This document shows, in pieces, positions 15,929 to 25,105 of a stretch of 36,424 nucleotides of DNA (its first letter is position 1; every line of letters begins with the position of its first letter). The DNA comes from Firmicutes bacterium UBA2116. GTDB lineage: Bacteria > Bacillota > Clostridia > Tissierellales > Sedimentibacteraceae. A program made the translations under genes and the position numbers. Under the pieces are notes generated by a model that saw nothing but the letters and a program-made list of their open reading frames with translations, was not told where the DNA came from and did no database searches. The stretch is from contig DCYG01000008.1 of assembly GCA_002331025.1 (NCBI GenBank), forward strand, positions 78,072-114,495, given 5' to 3'.

Positions 15929-17638
15929 CTATGAAGCTGTTTCTGCTAACCTGAACTGGTTTATTTCATCCATAAGCAGTGCTGCCAGTGTAGATAATTC
16001 TCCCGCGGAAGCAGAACCTTCTTCCGAAGAAGCCGCATTGCTTTGCACAATACCGGAAATTTGTTCTGTGTTGAATGTTATTTGTTCTATTGCTTCTTTT
16101 TGATTGCAGGATCCGTTTTCTATCATAGACATTATCTCACCTACGGAAGATACCTTAAGTGAAACATCCTGTAATACTTGGGCGGTCTCTGAAGCTATAT
16201 GAGTGCCGTTTTCAACAGCTGCCACAGTGTCAAAGGTTAGTTGTGCCGTCTCTTTTGCTGCTTCACCTGACCTTACTGCAAGATTTCGTACTTCTTCTGC
16301 CACTACCGCAAAACCTTTCCCCACTTCACCTGCACGTGCTGCTTCTATAGAAGCATTTAAAGCAAGAATATTTGTCTGAAAGGCAATATCATCAATTATC
16401 TTTGTAATACCTGATATTTTTGTGGCAAATTCCTCTATTTTTTCCATGGCTTTAAGCATTTCAGACATGTGTCTGTTACTTTCTTTAATTCCGTTTTCTG
16501 CTTGCTCTGCATATTTTGATGCTTTTTCCACATGAGATGCATTTTCATTTGCTTCTTTCAGAACTTCGGCAATAGAATTGTTCAATTCTTGTACTGATGA
16601 TGCTTGCTCTGTGGCACCGGAAGCAATATTAAGACTTGCGCTTGCCACTTCCTTAACACCTGCATTTAACTGCTCAGCTATGTTGTTAAAGCTTCCCAAC
16701 AAATTATTTAAATTTCCTATGGTTTTATTAAGTGATAACATCATTACATCTTTATCGGAGCGGGGAATGGTACTAACAGTCAGATTGCCTACCTCTATAG
16801 CTTCTACGATTTTTACCTGTTCCCTGATTCCATGTATCATGTTGTTAAAATCTTTTGCTAATTGACCAATTTCATCTTCACTGTCAATTTCAACTAAAAC
16901 ATCTACATTTCCCACAGCAATTTCATTTGTGGCTTTAACTAATTTCTCCACTTGTCCGGCAATCATTTTATCCAATGTTTTTACTAAATACAGCAGCCAG
17001 AATACTGCAAAAATAACAAATAGAATGCCTGTGACATATGTTATAATTGCTGCCCTTTGGGATTCTGTCATAGCATTTTCTATGTACCCCTTATTCAACT
17101 CCTCGATTTGCGTCAGATAACCATACATAATATCATTAAGCTCTATGTCTGAAAGTAAATGCTCAAGGGCAGCGGATGAGTTCTTTTGTTCTGCATAATT
17201 CTTTAGTGTTTCTTTGTAATTTGCATAATCACCAAAATATAAAGATTTTATTTTCTCAAAGATTTCATTACTTTCCTGAGTTTTAATTGTGGCTTCATAT
17301 ACATCAAAGTTTTCCTTCATCATTATTTGCAAATCATCTAATTCTTCAACATAATTTATGGTTGCGGAACTGACCGCATCCGCTTCATTGTGTTTCACAG
17401 TCGCGGAGCTGATTACATCCATGGTAGCAATATCTCTTGAAACAGTACGCTCGTATTGGTATATTTCACGTATTCTTCCTATGGCATTTGATGCTGTGTA
17501 ATTTTTGGTATAAATTGATTCAAGCCGTGCATTTGTCATAATAATACAATAAAATGCTACAGAACACATAATTAAAAGCAATACTCCGAGAGAACCTAAG
17601 CTTACTAATAATTTTTTGCGAATTTTGTAATTTTTCAT
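15929..17638 (-). CDS. Methyl-accepting chemotaxis protein
   Basis: This is a 569-residue transmembrane chemoreceptor. TM1 (about 9-31) is followed by an extracytoplasmic four-helix-bundle sensor (about 32-193), TM2 (about 196-218) and a HAMP domain (about 219-272). A helical linker and the signalling domain follow, with the invariant hairpin around residues 418-453 (AFQTNILALNASIEAARAGE). No CheR-tethering pentapeptide is seen at the C-terminus. GGAGGAG precedes the ATG. The ligand is unknown. A possible sigma-28 promoter upstream suggests it belongs to the motility regulon, though no flagellar genes are in this window. Confidence 0.95.
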   Translation of the reverse strand: MKNYKIRKKLLVSLGSLGVLLLIMCSVAFYCIIMTNARLESIYTKNYTASNAIGRIREIYQYERTVSRDIATMDVISSATVKHNEADAVSSATINYVEELDDLQIMMKENFDVYEATIKTQESNEIFEKIKSLYFGDYANYKETLKNYAEQKNSSAALEHLLSDIELNDIMYGYLTQIEELNKGYIENAMTESQRAAIITYVTGILFVIFAVFWLLYLVKTLDKMIAGQVEKLVKATNEIAVGNVDVLVEIDSEDEIGQLAKDFNNMIHGIREQVKIVEAIEVGNLTVSTIPRSDKDVMMLSLNKTIGNLNNLLGSFNNIAEQLNAGVKEVASASLNIASGATEQASSVQELNNSIAEVLKEANENASHVEKASKYAEQAENGIKESNRHMSEMLKAMEKIEEFATKISGITKIIDDIAFQTNILALNASIEAARAGEVGKGFAVVAEEVRNLAVRSGEAAKETAQLTFDTVAAVENGTHIASETAQVLQDVSLKVSSVGEIMSMIENGSCNQKEAIEQITFNTEQISGIVQSNAASSEEGSASAGELSTLAALLMDEINQFRLAETAS

Positions 17639-17694
17639 TCAATCTCCTCCTCAAAATCTCCTCATAATTGAATAATTGAAATTAGCTACGTTAA

Positions 17695-17721
17695 TAATCG
17701 ACCTTAAAATAAGTTAGTTAA
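17695..17721 (-). promoter_or_regulatory. Possible sigma-28 (SigD/FliA) promoter of the chemoreceptor
   Basis: On the minus strand TTAA (17721-17718), a 15-bp spacer and GTCGATTA (17702-17695) approximate the SigD consensus TAAA-N15-GCCGATAA (3/4 and 6/8 matches). This would give a leader of about 50 bases. Chemoreceptor genes are common SigD targets. Confidence 0.4.
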
Positions 17722-17795
17722 GCCTTTATTTCAATCTGATGGATACAAAATTAAGATTATTGATATAAAATTGTGATAATTTTTACAAAGTAAAA

Positions 17796-17824
17796 TTGAC
17801 AAATAATGCTAGCGTACATATAAT
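17796..17824 (+). promoter_or_regulatory. Consensus sigma-A promoter of the AraC-type gene
   Basis: TTGACA (17796-17801), a 17-bp spacer and TATAAT (17819-17824) are both perfect hexamers, 21 bases before the gene start. A GCTAGC palindrome (17808-17813) lies in the spacer and could be an operator. This is a strong promoter for a regulator, which suggests repression or transient use. Confidence 0.8.
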
Positions 17825-17845
17825 CGTATTCGAGGTGAATTTATT

Positions 17846-20005
17846 ATGTTAAATGATGATAAAATACATGAAATATTAAATAATTTTTATAAAGCTACCG
17901 AAATAGGTATTTTATTCTTTGACACAGAACTTAATATTACTTCGTGCTTGCCTTCGAAGAATATTGTCAATGATTTTATTGGATTAGGCTTAAACAGGAT
18001 AACTTCATTTTTAACAAAAGAATTTTCATCTTTATCAATTAAACAAAATATGTTTTATACATTTTCTTTAGAATCTAACCTTGTTTGCAATGTTAGGTTT
18101 CTTTATAACGACAATAGATATGTCGGCGCCTTCGTTACACAATTTGTCTTTATTAATAAGCTGTATTCATACGAAGTGGAAAAGCTTCTTGATTCCATGA
18201 ATCTTTCGACAGAAAAAAGGAAGACCATGAGATCCTTGCTTTTGAAAGTTCCTGTAGTACCTTATGATAGAATAATGCCTATGGGAATGGTGCTTAATAG
18301 TTTAATAACTGCTTTTTCTTCCGAAGGAACACCGAGGCAGGTTCTGAAAGGCAAAGATGATGTCAACCCTGAAATCGAATTTAGTATTATGAAACCTAAT
18401 AAACGCGCCGATATAATCAAAGATGCCGTAACAAGACACAGTACATTTTCAAATTACGTAACAATTAAGGAATGTATTCAAAGAGGTGATACTGAAGCGT
18501 TGCTAAGCTTTGTAAATGACATTAATGCAGGAAGCATACCTATGGATCAGCTTCAGGATAAAAGCTATATACGTTCACTTAAGAATAATTTAATTAAGGT
18601 TTGTGCCATGAGCTGCTATGCTGCGATTGAGGCTAATGCTCCTTATTACAAAACATTAGATCTTGCGGATAAGATTATTCGTCAAATGGAAATCTTTGAT
18701 AATATTAACGATTTATATGAATTGATGAAAAATACAATGGTAAGGTTTACCGAAATCGTGGCATCCAGTCGGAAAATATCTTATACAAAACCTATACGGC
18801 AGGTAATTGAATATATAGAAGCACACTACACAGAAAAAATAACGTTAGACAAGCTTGCAAAACATACTAATCTCAGCCCTGCATATCTCTCAAATATGAT
18901 TAAAAAAGAGACAGGATTCAACCTGATGGACAATATAAACAAAATAAGAGTCGAGCAGAGCAAAAAACTGCTGCTTAATACAAATTTAAGCATTCTTGAG
19001 ATAGCTTTAAGAGTAGGTTTTAGTTATCAGAATCATTTTGCAACAATTTTCAAGAAGTTTACAGGTGTTGTGCCGTCAGATTTCAGAAATACGGCTTGTA
19101 TTAATACGGAATCAAAGTCCGATAAAGATTCTGCCGATGAGTTTCTTCCTGTTGTTTTCGAAAATCTTAGCGATAAACAGTCAATATGTAACGAAATATA
19201 TGATATAGTGCGTATTGTTGATCCTATAAAGCATATGTCATGGGTGATATCTAACGATAATGAGAGTATTTTTTCAGGAACTTGTTATGATTTCTGGGGC
19301 AGGAATGAATCATGCAAAAACTGTATTTCTACCATGGCTTATATAATGAATGACACATTTATGAAAATCGATCATCAGAATAATAATAATTTTTTTACAG
19401 TGATAGCCACTCCGAAAATCGTAGGTAAAAAGATATATGTTATAGAATTTTTGAAAAAGGTTACATATAATGTTGATATTGGATTTAATACAGATAATTT
19501 TAAAACGCAGGATTTTATTGATAACAGTACATTTTTCAGGGACGAGCTTACAGGGCTTTACTGCAGACAATTTATAGATGAAAAATTGCCTGTTTGTTTG
19601 CGCAGGAACAGTCATGAAAAAATGCCATTTTCCATAGTTCTATCAATAATTTACAGTTATGATGTGCTGAGCAATCAATATAGTTATAATATTGATGATG
19701 AGATAATGCGTGAGTATGCTCAAATGATTATAAGCTCTTTAGAAAACCATGATGATTGGACAGGGCGGTATATGGGGAATATTCTCATAACAGTGCTTAA
19801 CAATTCTGATTTTGAGAAAGCAAATCATATTGCTGAAATAATTGATAATAAGTTCAGAAATAATTTGTTTAAAACAGATAAAAATAATGTCCGAATTTTA
19901 GTAAATTATTCAGTTGCTTCTATTTCAGATGATATACATGATTATGAATCTCTAATAAATATGGCTATAATGAATTTACATGATAAAATGAAGAATACTT
20001 TATAG
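17846..20005 (+). CDS. AraC-family regulator with PAS and degenerate GGDEF domains
   Basis: This is a multidomain regulator of 719 residues. The N-terminal sensor region (about 1-130) is PAS/GAF-like, followed by a helical linker. The AraC double helix-turn-helix lies at about 316-412 (KITLDKLAKHTNLSPAYLSN and SILEIALRVGFSYQNHFATI). After it comes a PAS-like domain (about 430-545) with three cysteines (C480, C490, C493; ESCKNC). A C-terminal GGDEF-like domain (about 566-719) starts with DELTGLYCRQF, but the signature is RYMGNIL (641-647) instead of RYGGDEF. It should therefore not make c-di-GMP, though it might bind a nucleotide. AraC proteins usually end at the DNA-binding domain, so this order is unusual. 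An EAL-HDOD gene follows by 73 bases. Confidence 0.85.
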   Translation: MLNDDKIHEILNNFYKATEIGILFFDTELNITSCLPSKNIVNDFIGLGLNRITSFLTKEFSSLSIKQNMFYTFSLESNLVCNVRFLYNDNRYVGAFVTQFVFINKLYSYEVEKLLDSMNLSTEKRKTMRSLLLKVPVVPYDRIMPMGMVLNSLITAFSSEGTPRQVLKGKDDVNPEIEFSIMKPNKRADIIKDAVTRHSTFSNYVTIKECIQRGDTEALLSFVNDINAGSIPMDQLQDKSYIRSLKNNLIKVCAMSCYAAIEANAPYYKTLDLADKIIRQMEIFDNINDLYELMKNTMVRFTEIVASSRKISYTKPIRQVIEYIEAHYTEKITLDKLAKHTNLSPAYLSNMIKKETGFNLMDNINKIRVEQSKKLLLNTNLSILEIALRVGFSYQNHFATIFKKFTGVVPSDFRNTACINTESKSDKDSADEFLPVVFENLSDKQSICNEIYDIVRIVDPIKHMSWVISNDNESIFSGTCYDFWGRNESCKNCISTMAYIMNDTFMKIDHQNNNNFFTVIATPKIVGKKIYVIEFLKKVTYNVDIGFNTDNFKTQDFIDNSTFFRDELTGLYCRQFIDEKLPVCLRRNSHEKMPFSIVLSIIYSYDVLSNQYSYNIDDEIMREYAQMIISSLENHDDWTGRYMGNILITVLNNSDFEKANHIAEIIDNKFRNNLFKTDKNNVRILVNYSVASISDDIHDYESLINMAIMNLHDKMKNTL

Positions 20006-20078
20006 ATGTTTATATGCTTGAGAGATGGGTAACTATATATATGGTTAATATAGAATTTAAAGGTGAGGAAAATATATA

Positions 20079-21281
20079 ATGGATATTTATGTAGGTCGGC
20101 AGCCTATTTTTGATAGGAATATGAATGTTTTCGCATATGAATTGCTCTATCGCAGGAGTATGAATAATTTCTTTGAAGAAATTGATGATAATAAGGCAAC
20201 AGCCGAGTTAATCAACAATTACTTTTTGTCAATGCATTCAGTTGAGCTTACAAGTGGAACTAAGGCTTTTATAAATTTTTCTCAGGACATGCTGTTAATG
20301 GAGATTCCATTATTGTTACCCGTCGATACAACAGTTGTGGAAGTTTTAGAAAGAGTGGAAATAAATGAGGATATAATTGCTGCATGCAGAAAGTTAAGAG
20401 ATAACGGTTATTTAATAGCGCTTGACGATTTTGTCTTTAACGAATCGTATCTTCCTTTAATGGAAATTGCTCATATAATTAAAATAGAGTTTTCGGCTGT
20501 TGACCACGAAACACAACGAAAATTAATAAAGAAGTATAAAAACAAAATCAAATTTTTAGCTGAAAAGGTAGAAACGAGAGAAGAATACCTATTGGCACTG
20601 GATATGGGTTATGATTATTTTCAGGGCTATTTTTTCAGTAAACCCGTTATTGTTAAGGGTAAAGAGATAGGAAGTCTGAATAACAGCTTGATCAGAATTA
20701 TGAATGAATTAAATAAGAAAGAACCGGATTATCAAAGAATTTCACAAATAATTGAAACCGATATGGGACTTTCATATAAATTATTGAAGCTTGCCAATTC
20801 TGCCTTCTTTGGAACGAGGAATCAGATACTTTCTATTAAACAGGCGTTAGTTCAATTAGGTTTAATTGAAATTAAGAAATGGGTTTATCTTATGATGCTC
20901 AAGGATATACAGATTATAGAAAATAAAGAATTAATAAGAAACTGTTTTATAAGAGCAAAATTCATGGAGCTTTTAGCATTGGAGACGGGAAAAACGGATA
21001 GGCAATCTGAATATTTTATGACGGGAATGTTCTCTTCAATTAATGTTCTTCTTAATAGGGATATGAATGAAATAGTGAATGAACTTTGTCTGGCTGATGA
21101 TGTTAAAGAAGCTTTGCTGGGTACGGATAATGAAATAAAAAGGTTATTAGACATTGTGATCAATTACGAATTATTAAAATTCAGTGCTTTAGATAATAAC
21201 AAAGATTATTTTATAACGCGAGAAAATCTTTCTTTTGTTTATATTGACGCACTGAAATGGGTAATGAAATTAGATTATTAA
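20079..21281 (+). CDS. EAL-HDOD signalling protein (YuxH/CdgJ-like)
   Basis: The 400 residues contain an EAL domain (about 1-200) and an HDOD domain (about 205-400, with MGLSYKLLKLANSAFFG). The EAL motif is ELL (E21). Other residues of EAL active sites appear present: N66, E88, D116/D117, K135, E162 and Q182. Proteins of this class (for example CdgJ) usually act as regulators of motility and not as active phosphodiesterases. The gene follows the AraC/GGDEF-like gene and probably shares its transcript; GGTGAGG is the ribosome binding site. Both proteins carry c-di-GMP-type domains that are altered at the catalytic motif. Confidence 0.92.
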   Translation: MDIYVGRQPIFDRNMNVFAYELLYRRSMNNFFEEIDDNKATAELINNYFLSMHSVELTSGTKAFINFSQDMLLMEIPLLLPVDTTVVEVLERVEINEDIIAACRKLRDNGYLIALDDFVFNESYLPLMEIAHIIKIEFSAVDHETQRKLIKKYKNKIKFLAEKVETREEYLLALDMGYDYFQGYFFSKPVIVKGKEIGSLNNSLIRIMNELNKKEPDYQRISQIIETDMGLSYKLLKLANSAFFGTRNQILSIKQALVQLGLIEIKKWVYLMMLKDIQIIENKELIRNCFIRAKFMELLALETGKTDRQSEYFMTGMFSSINVLLNRDMNEIVNELCLADDVKEALLGTDNEIKRLLDIVINYELLKFSALDNNKDYFITRENLSFVYIDALKWVMKLDY

Positions 21282-21383
21282 TTATCAGAGGATAGCTTGT
21301 GTGTTTCTTTGAATCTTGTGATAAGTGAAATTATATTTTACCATACTATGGATTGTTTTACGAAAACTAAAGGAATATTTATA

Positions 21384-21412
21384 TTGACGTAAATAACGTA
21401 AGATGATATACT
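21384..21412 (+). promoter_or_regulatory. Candidate promoter of the nickel/lar operon
   Basis: TTGACG (21384-21389), a 17-bp spacer and TATACT (21407-21412) match the consensus at 5/6 each. TTGACGTA occurs again at 21481-21488, and a 12-bp palindrome ATGAAATTTCAT lies at 21496-21507. The rest of the 361-base gap from 21282 holds the terminator below and no gene. Confidence 0.6.
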
Positions 21413-21524
21413 TTTTTTTGAAATAATATGTATAAGAAATACATAATAATAGACAAAATGTCTAGCCATATATTAGTAAGTTGACGTATCACTAAATGAA
21501 ATTTCATAAGTATAATCATAGTAG

Positions 21525-21573
21525 GAAACTATAGAAAGAAGTTCGAAAACTCTTCTATGGTTTTCTTTTTTTT
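21525..21573 (+). terminator. Intrinsic terminator in the leader (possible attenuator)
   Basis: GAAACTATAGAA (21525-21536) pairs with TTCTATGGTTTTC (21553-21565), with one bulged T and one G-T pair. An inner AGTT/AACT pairing closes a CGAA loop, and eight T residues follow (21566-21573). It lies 70 bases before the first gene of the operon and about 110 bases after the best promoter. No convincing promoter was found between it and the gene, so read-through control is plausible. No known riboswitch class was recognised in the leader. Confidence 0.65.
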
Positions 21574-21642
21574 GAAATGATGAATTATAGTGAGTCAAGA
21601 CATTATATTGACATAACAGACAGAGAGGAGATATAGAGGGTT

Positions 21643-23250
21643 ATGACAAAACAAAGAATTAATATTATTTTGATGATGGTTATGATTATATTGCTTATTT
21701 CAGGGTGCAAAGATGAAAATACAGAAACACCGGACTTTTCTTCGGAAATAAGAGATAGCGTGGTGGTAGTAATGGGTGTTACCTCAGAGCCTGAGGCAGG
21801 CTTTGACCCTGCGTATGGCTGGGGAGCCGGAGAGCACGTACATGAGCCTTTGATTCAGAGTACCCTTACGGTTACCGGTAAGGATTTAAGCATCGGATAT
21901 GACCTTGCAACGTCAATGGAGGTAAGTGATGATGGATTGAACTGGGTTGTAAAAGTTCGTGATGATGTTTCATTTACCGACGGCGAAAAGCTGACAGCAG
22001 AGGATGTAGCATTTACTTACAACACCTTAAAGAGTACAAGCTCCGTTAATGATTTTACAATGCTGGACAGAGCGGAGGCAGCGGATGGTACAACTGTAGT
22101 ATTCCATATGAACAGACCATATTCCATATGGCCATATACCATGGCAACAGTTGGAATTGTGCCGGAACACAGTTATGGACCGAATTACGGAGAGAACCCT
22201 GTGGGTTCGGGAAGGTATGTATTGAAACAATGGGACAGAGGTCAGCAGGTGATTCTGGAAGCCAACTCAAATTATTACGGAGAAGCACCGAATATTAAAA
22301 AAGTTACCATACTTTTTATGGAAGAGGATGGTGCTTTGGCTGCCATAAGAGCAGGACAGGCAGATCTGGCTTATACGGCAGCCCCTTATGCAAATATGAA
22401 CATACCCGGTTATGAGCTTTTATCCTTTCAGACAGTGGACAACAGGGGCTTTAATCTTCCGGCAATTCCATCGGGAAGCGTTTCAGCAGACGGGGGTCCT
22501 GTTGGAAATGATTTTACATGTGACGTAAAAGTCAGAAGAGCAATTAATATGGGAATAAACCGTGAAGAAATGATTGAAAATGTACTGAACGGATATGGAA
22601 GTCCCGCATACAGCGTTTGTGACAAAATGCCATGGTATGAGCCGTCTTCTAAAGCAGAATATAACCAGTCAGGTGCAAATGCACTGCTTGATGAAGCGGG
22701 ATGGCTGAAAGGTGCGGATGGAATACGAGAAAAGAGCGGAAAAAGGGCAGAGCTTCTGTTGCTTTATCCGGCCAGCGACTCTGTACGCCAGGCTCTCGCG
22801 GCAGATACGGTGAATCAGTTAAGGGAACTGGGAATTGACGGTCAGATACAAGGAGTAGGCTGGGATACAGCTTATGATTCTGCTCAGTCCAACCCACTTG
22901 TTTGGGGTTGGGGAGCTCATACTCCCATGGAATTTTATAATATTTATCATACCATGGAGGATACCGGACTTGCAGCTTATTCGCCATATGCCAATTTCCG
23001 TGTTGACCGGTACATGGATGAAGCATTGGCTGAAAAGGATATGGAAAAATCCAATGAGCTCTGGAGAAAGGCACAGTGGGATGGAGAAACCGGAGTCACT
23101 CATGAAGGAGATATACCATGGGTATGGCTGGTAAATATTGATCATTTATATTGGTCAAGGGAAGACCTCAAGGTTGCAGAGCAGAAGATCCATCCTCATG
23201 GACATGGGTGGTCGATTGTCAATAACGTAGATCAATGGGGATGGGAATGA
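21643..23250 (+). CDS. Nickel/peptide-type ABC solute-binding lipoprotein (family 5)
   Basis: This extracellular receptor of the importer encoded next has 535 residues. The signal peptide ends in LISGC with lipidated Cys22. The family 5 fold is evident (EPLIQSTLTVTG, LTAEDVAFTYNTLK, NPVGSGRYVLKQW, VRRAINMGINREEMIENVLNG). The C-terminus carries HPHGHG (517-522) and tryptophans. Histidines near the C-terminus could bind a metal or metal chelate. Family 5 members bind peptides, nickel or nickel-chelator complexes. Coupling to lar genes, whose product needs nickel, makes nickel the likely cargo (inference). The ribosome binding site is GAGGG. Confidence 0.88.
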   Translation: MTKQRINIILMMVMIILLISGCKDENTETPDFSSEIRDSVVVVMGVTSEPEAGFDPAYGWGAGEHVHEPLIQSTLTVTGKDLSIGYDLATSMEVSDDGLNWVVKVRDDVSFTDGEKLTAEDVAFTYNTLKSTSSVNDFTMLDRAEAADGTTVVFHMNRPYSIWPYTMATVGIVPEHSYGPNYGENPVGSGRYVLKQWDRGQQVILEANSNYYGEAPNIKKVTILFMEEDGALAAIRAGQADLAYTAAPYANMNIPGYELLSFQTVDNRGFNLPAIPSGSVSADGGPVGNDFTCDVKVRRAINMGINREEMIENVLNGYGSPAYSVCDKMPWYEPSSKAEYNQSGANALLDEAGWLKGADGIREKSGKRAELLLLYPASDSVRQALAADTVNQLRELGIDGQIQGVGWDTAYDSAQSNPLVWGWGAHTPMEFYNIYHTMEDTGLAAYSPYANFRVDRYMDEALAEKDMEKSNELWRKAQWDGETGVTHEGDIPWVWLVNIDHLYWSREDLKVAEQKIHPHGHGWSIVNNVDQWGWE

Positions 23251-24239
23251 GAAAGGAATTTTTGTTTATATTGAAAAATTTTGTACGAATGACGATTCTC
23301 ATGTTTTTAGTCAGCATTGTTGCTTTTTTTCTGGTATCAGTTTCTCCCATAGATCCTTTAAAGGTAAATGTAGGTCAGACGGCCTTGGGCTCCATGAGTC
23401 AGGAGCAGATTGAAAAGCTGTCACAATATTGGGGAACCTCCATTCCTCCTGTCAGGAGATATCTTTCCTGGGCAGGTGATTTCATACGGGGAGATATTGG
23501 TGTTTCCCTGTTATACCGACAGCCTGTTTCCCGCGTCATAGGAGTGAAACTGTCAAATTCACTTTTAATGCTGGGAATTTCATGGCTGATTTCCGGTATT
23601 GTTGGGTTCTCTCTTGGAATCCTTGCGGGAGCAAACAGAGGGAAAAGACTGGATAAGGGAATTTCAGCTTATGCGCTGATTACTGCCAGTACGCCGGCAT
23701 TTTGGCTTGCATTGGTATTTTTGATGATTTTTGGAGTATGGCTTAAAATACTTCCCATAGGTTTAAGCGTTCCTATAGGAACAGAAGCAGCAGAAGTTAC
23801 CATCGGGGACAGGATACTTCATGGCATATTGCCGGTTTTAACTCTTTCCATAACAGGAATCTCTTCTATGATTCTCCATACAAGGGAGAAAATGCTGGAG
23901 GTTATGGAAAGTGATTATGTGCTTTTTGCAAAAGCAAGAGGAGAAACAGGAACTCAGATTGTTTTAGGACACGGTATCCGTAACATTCTTTTACCTGCAC
24001 TGACACTTCAGTTTGCATCCATAAGTGAGATTATAGGGGGCTCTGTTCTTGTGGAACAGGTATTTTCTTACCCCGGTATTGGTCAGGCGGCAGTAACGGC
24101 AGGGCTTGGCGGTGATGTACCCTTGCTTTTAGGAATTACTGTAATCAGTGCTGCAATTGTATTTACGGGTAATTTTACGGCCAATATTTTGTACGGAATT
24201 GTAGATCCAAGGATACGGAAAGCGAGGAACAATATATGA
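23247..24239 (+). CDS. ABC importer permease, NikB/OppB class
   Basis: This is the first membrane subunit of the family 5 importer, 330 residues. An N-terminal TM (FVRMTILMFLVSIVAFFLVS) is followed by the large extracytoplasmic loop typical of this class and about five more helices. The EAA-type loop is FAKARGETGTQI followed by GIRNILLPAL. Three ATG codons are in frame at 23235, 23241 and 23247. The last gives the ATGA overlap with the binding-protein stop seen throughout this operon, so it is preferred. Confidence 0.92.
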   Translation: MRKEFLFILKNFVRMTILMFLVSIVAFFLVSVSPIDPLKVNVGQTALGSMSQEQIEKLSQYWGTSIPPVRRYLSWAGDFIRGDIGVSLLYRQPVSRVIGVKLSNSLLMLGISWLISGIVGFSLGILAGANRGKRLDKGISAYALITASTPAFWLALVFLMIFGVWLKILPIGLSVPIGTEAAEVTIGDRILHGILPVLTLSITGISSMILHTREKMLEVMESDYVLFAKARGETGTQIVLGHGIRNILLPALTLQFASISEIIGGSVLVEQVFSYPGIGQAAVTAGLGGDVPLLLGITVISAAIVFTGNFTANILYGIVDPRIRKARNNI

Positions 24240-25060
24240 AACAATGGAACAGTAGGAAAACCATGTATTGCTTTTTTATTCTTTCGATTATATTTTTGGT
24301 TGCAGTTACCATTATCGGGTATTTCTCTTACGATAAAGCAATGGTCGTTGACTTTTCCCGAAAAAACCTTCCTCCATCCTTTTCCTATCCTTTTGGTACA
24401 GATTGGATGGGTCGTGACATGTTTGCACGAACTATGACCGGTATTTCCATGAGCATCATGCTTGGGTTTTTAGCTGCTGCAGTCAGTGCTGTTATTGCTT
24501 TTTCTCTTGGAATAATCGGGGCATCCATGGGAAAGGCAGCAGATGGTTTTGTATCGGGTGTTATTGATCTGGTTATGGGAATTCCTCATATTCTTTTACT
24601 TGTTCTCATATCCTTTGCCCTTGGAAAAGGATTTAAAGGAGTGGTTACAGGCATAGCTATGACTCACTGGACTTCACTGGCTCGTTTGATTCGCGGGGAG
24701 GTTTTGCAGTTAAAGGAAAGCCAGTATATTAAAATAGCAGAAAAGCTTGGACATGGTAAGCTTAAAACAGCAGTTAAGCATATGACTCCTCATCTGCTGC
24801 CACAGATTCTCGTAGGGTTTGTACTGCTGTTTCCTCATGCAATTTTGCACGAGGCAGGTATTACGTTTCTTGGCTTCGGGCTTCCTCCGGAGCAGCCGGC
24901 TGTAGGAATAATCCTGTCAGAAGGTATGAAATACCTGACAATGGGAAGCTGGTGGCTGGCATTGTTCCCGGGATTGCTTCTTACAATAGTGGTAGTGTTG
25001 TTTCATCTTGTGGGAGACACCTTGGGGCGGCTGATAGATCCGGGACGTATACATCAATAG
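24236..25060 (+). CDS. ABC importer permease, NikC/OppC class
   Basis: This is the second permease of the importer, 274 residues, starting in an ATGA overlap with the first. The NikC/OppC N-terminus is clear: one TM, then FSYPFGTDWMGRDMFARTM, the DxxGRD region of the class. The EAA-type loop is IKIAEKLGHGKLKTAVKHM followed by TPHLLPQILV. The C-terminal region has GITFLGFGLPPEQP, also typical. Confidence 0.93.
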   Translation: MKQWNSRKTMYCFFILSIIFLVAVTIIGYFSYDKAMVVDFSRKNLPPSFSYPFGTDWMGRDMFARTMTGISMSIMLGFLAAAVSAVIAFSLGIIGASMGKAADGFVSGVIDLVMGIPHILLLVLISFALGKGFKGVVTGIAMTHWTSLARLIRGEVLQLKESQYIKIAEKLGHGKLKTAVKHMTPHLLPQILVGFVLLFPHAILHEAGITFLGFGLPPEQPAVGIILSEGMKYLTMGSWWLALFPGLLLTIVVVLFHLVGDTLGRLIDPGRIHQ

Positions 25061-25105
25061 GGTGATATACAAATTAATTTTCAGGGAAAGCTTGGAGGAC
25101 AATAA

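Noticed and set aside
21384..21640. Known riboswitch (NiCo, cobalamin, c-di-GMP) or NikR operator in the lar leader
   Set aside because: None of the conserved core sequences or the long NikR dyad could be found by eye; only a terminator and small hairpins are supported.
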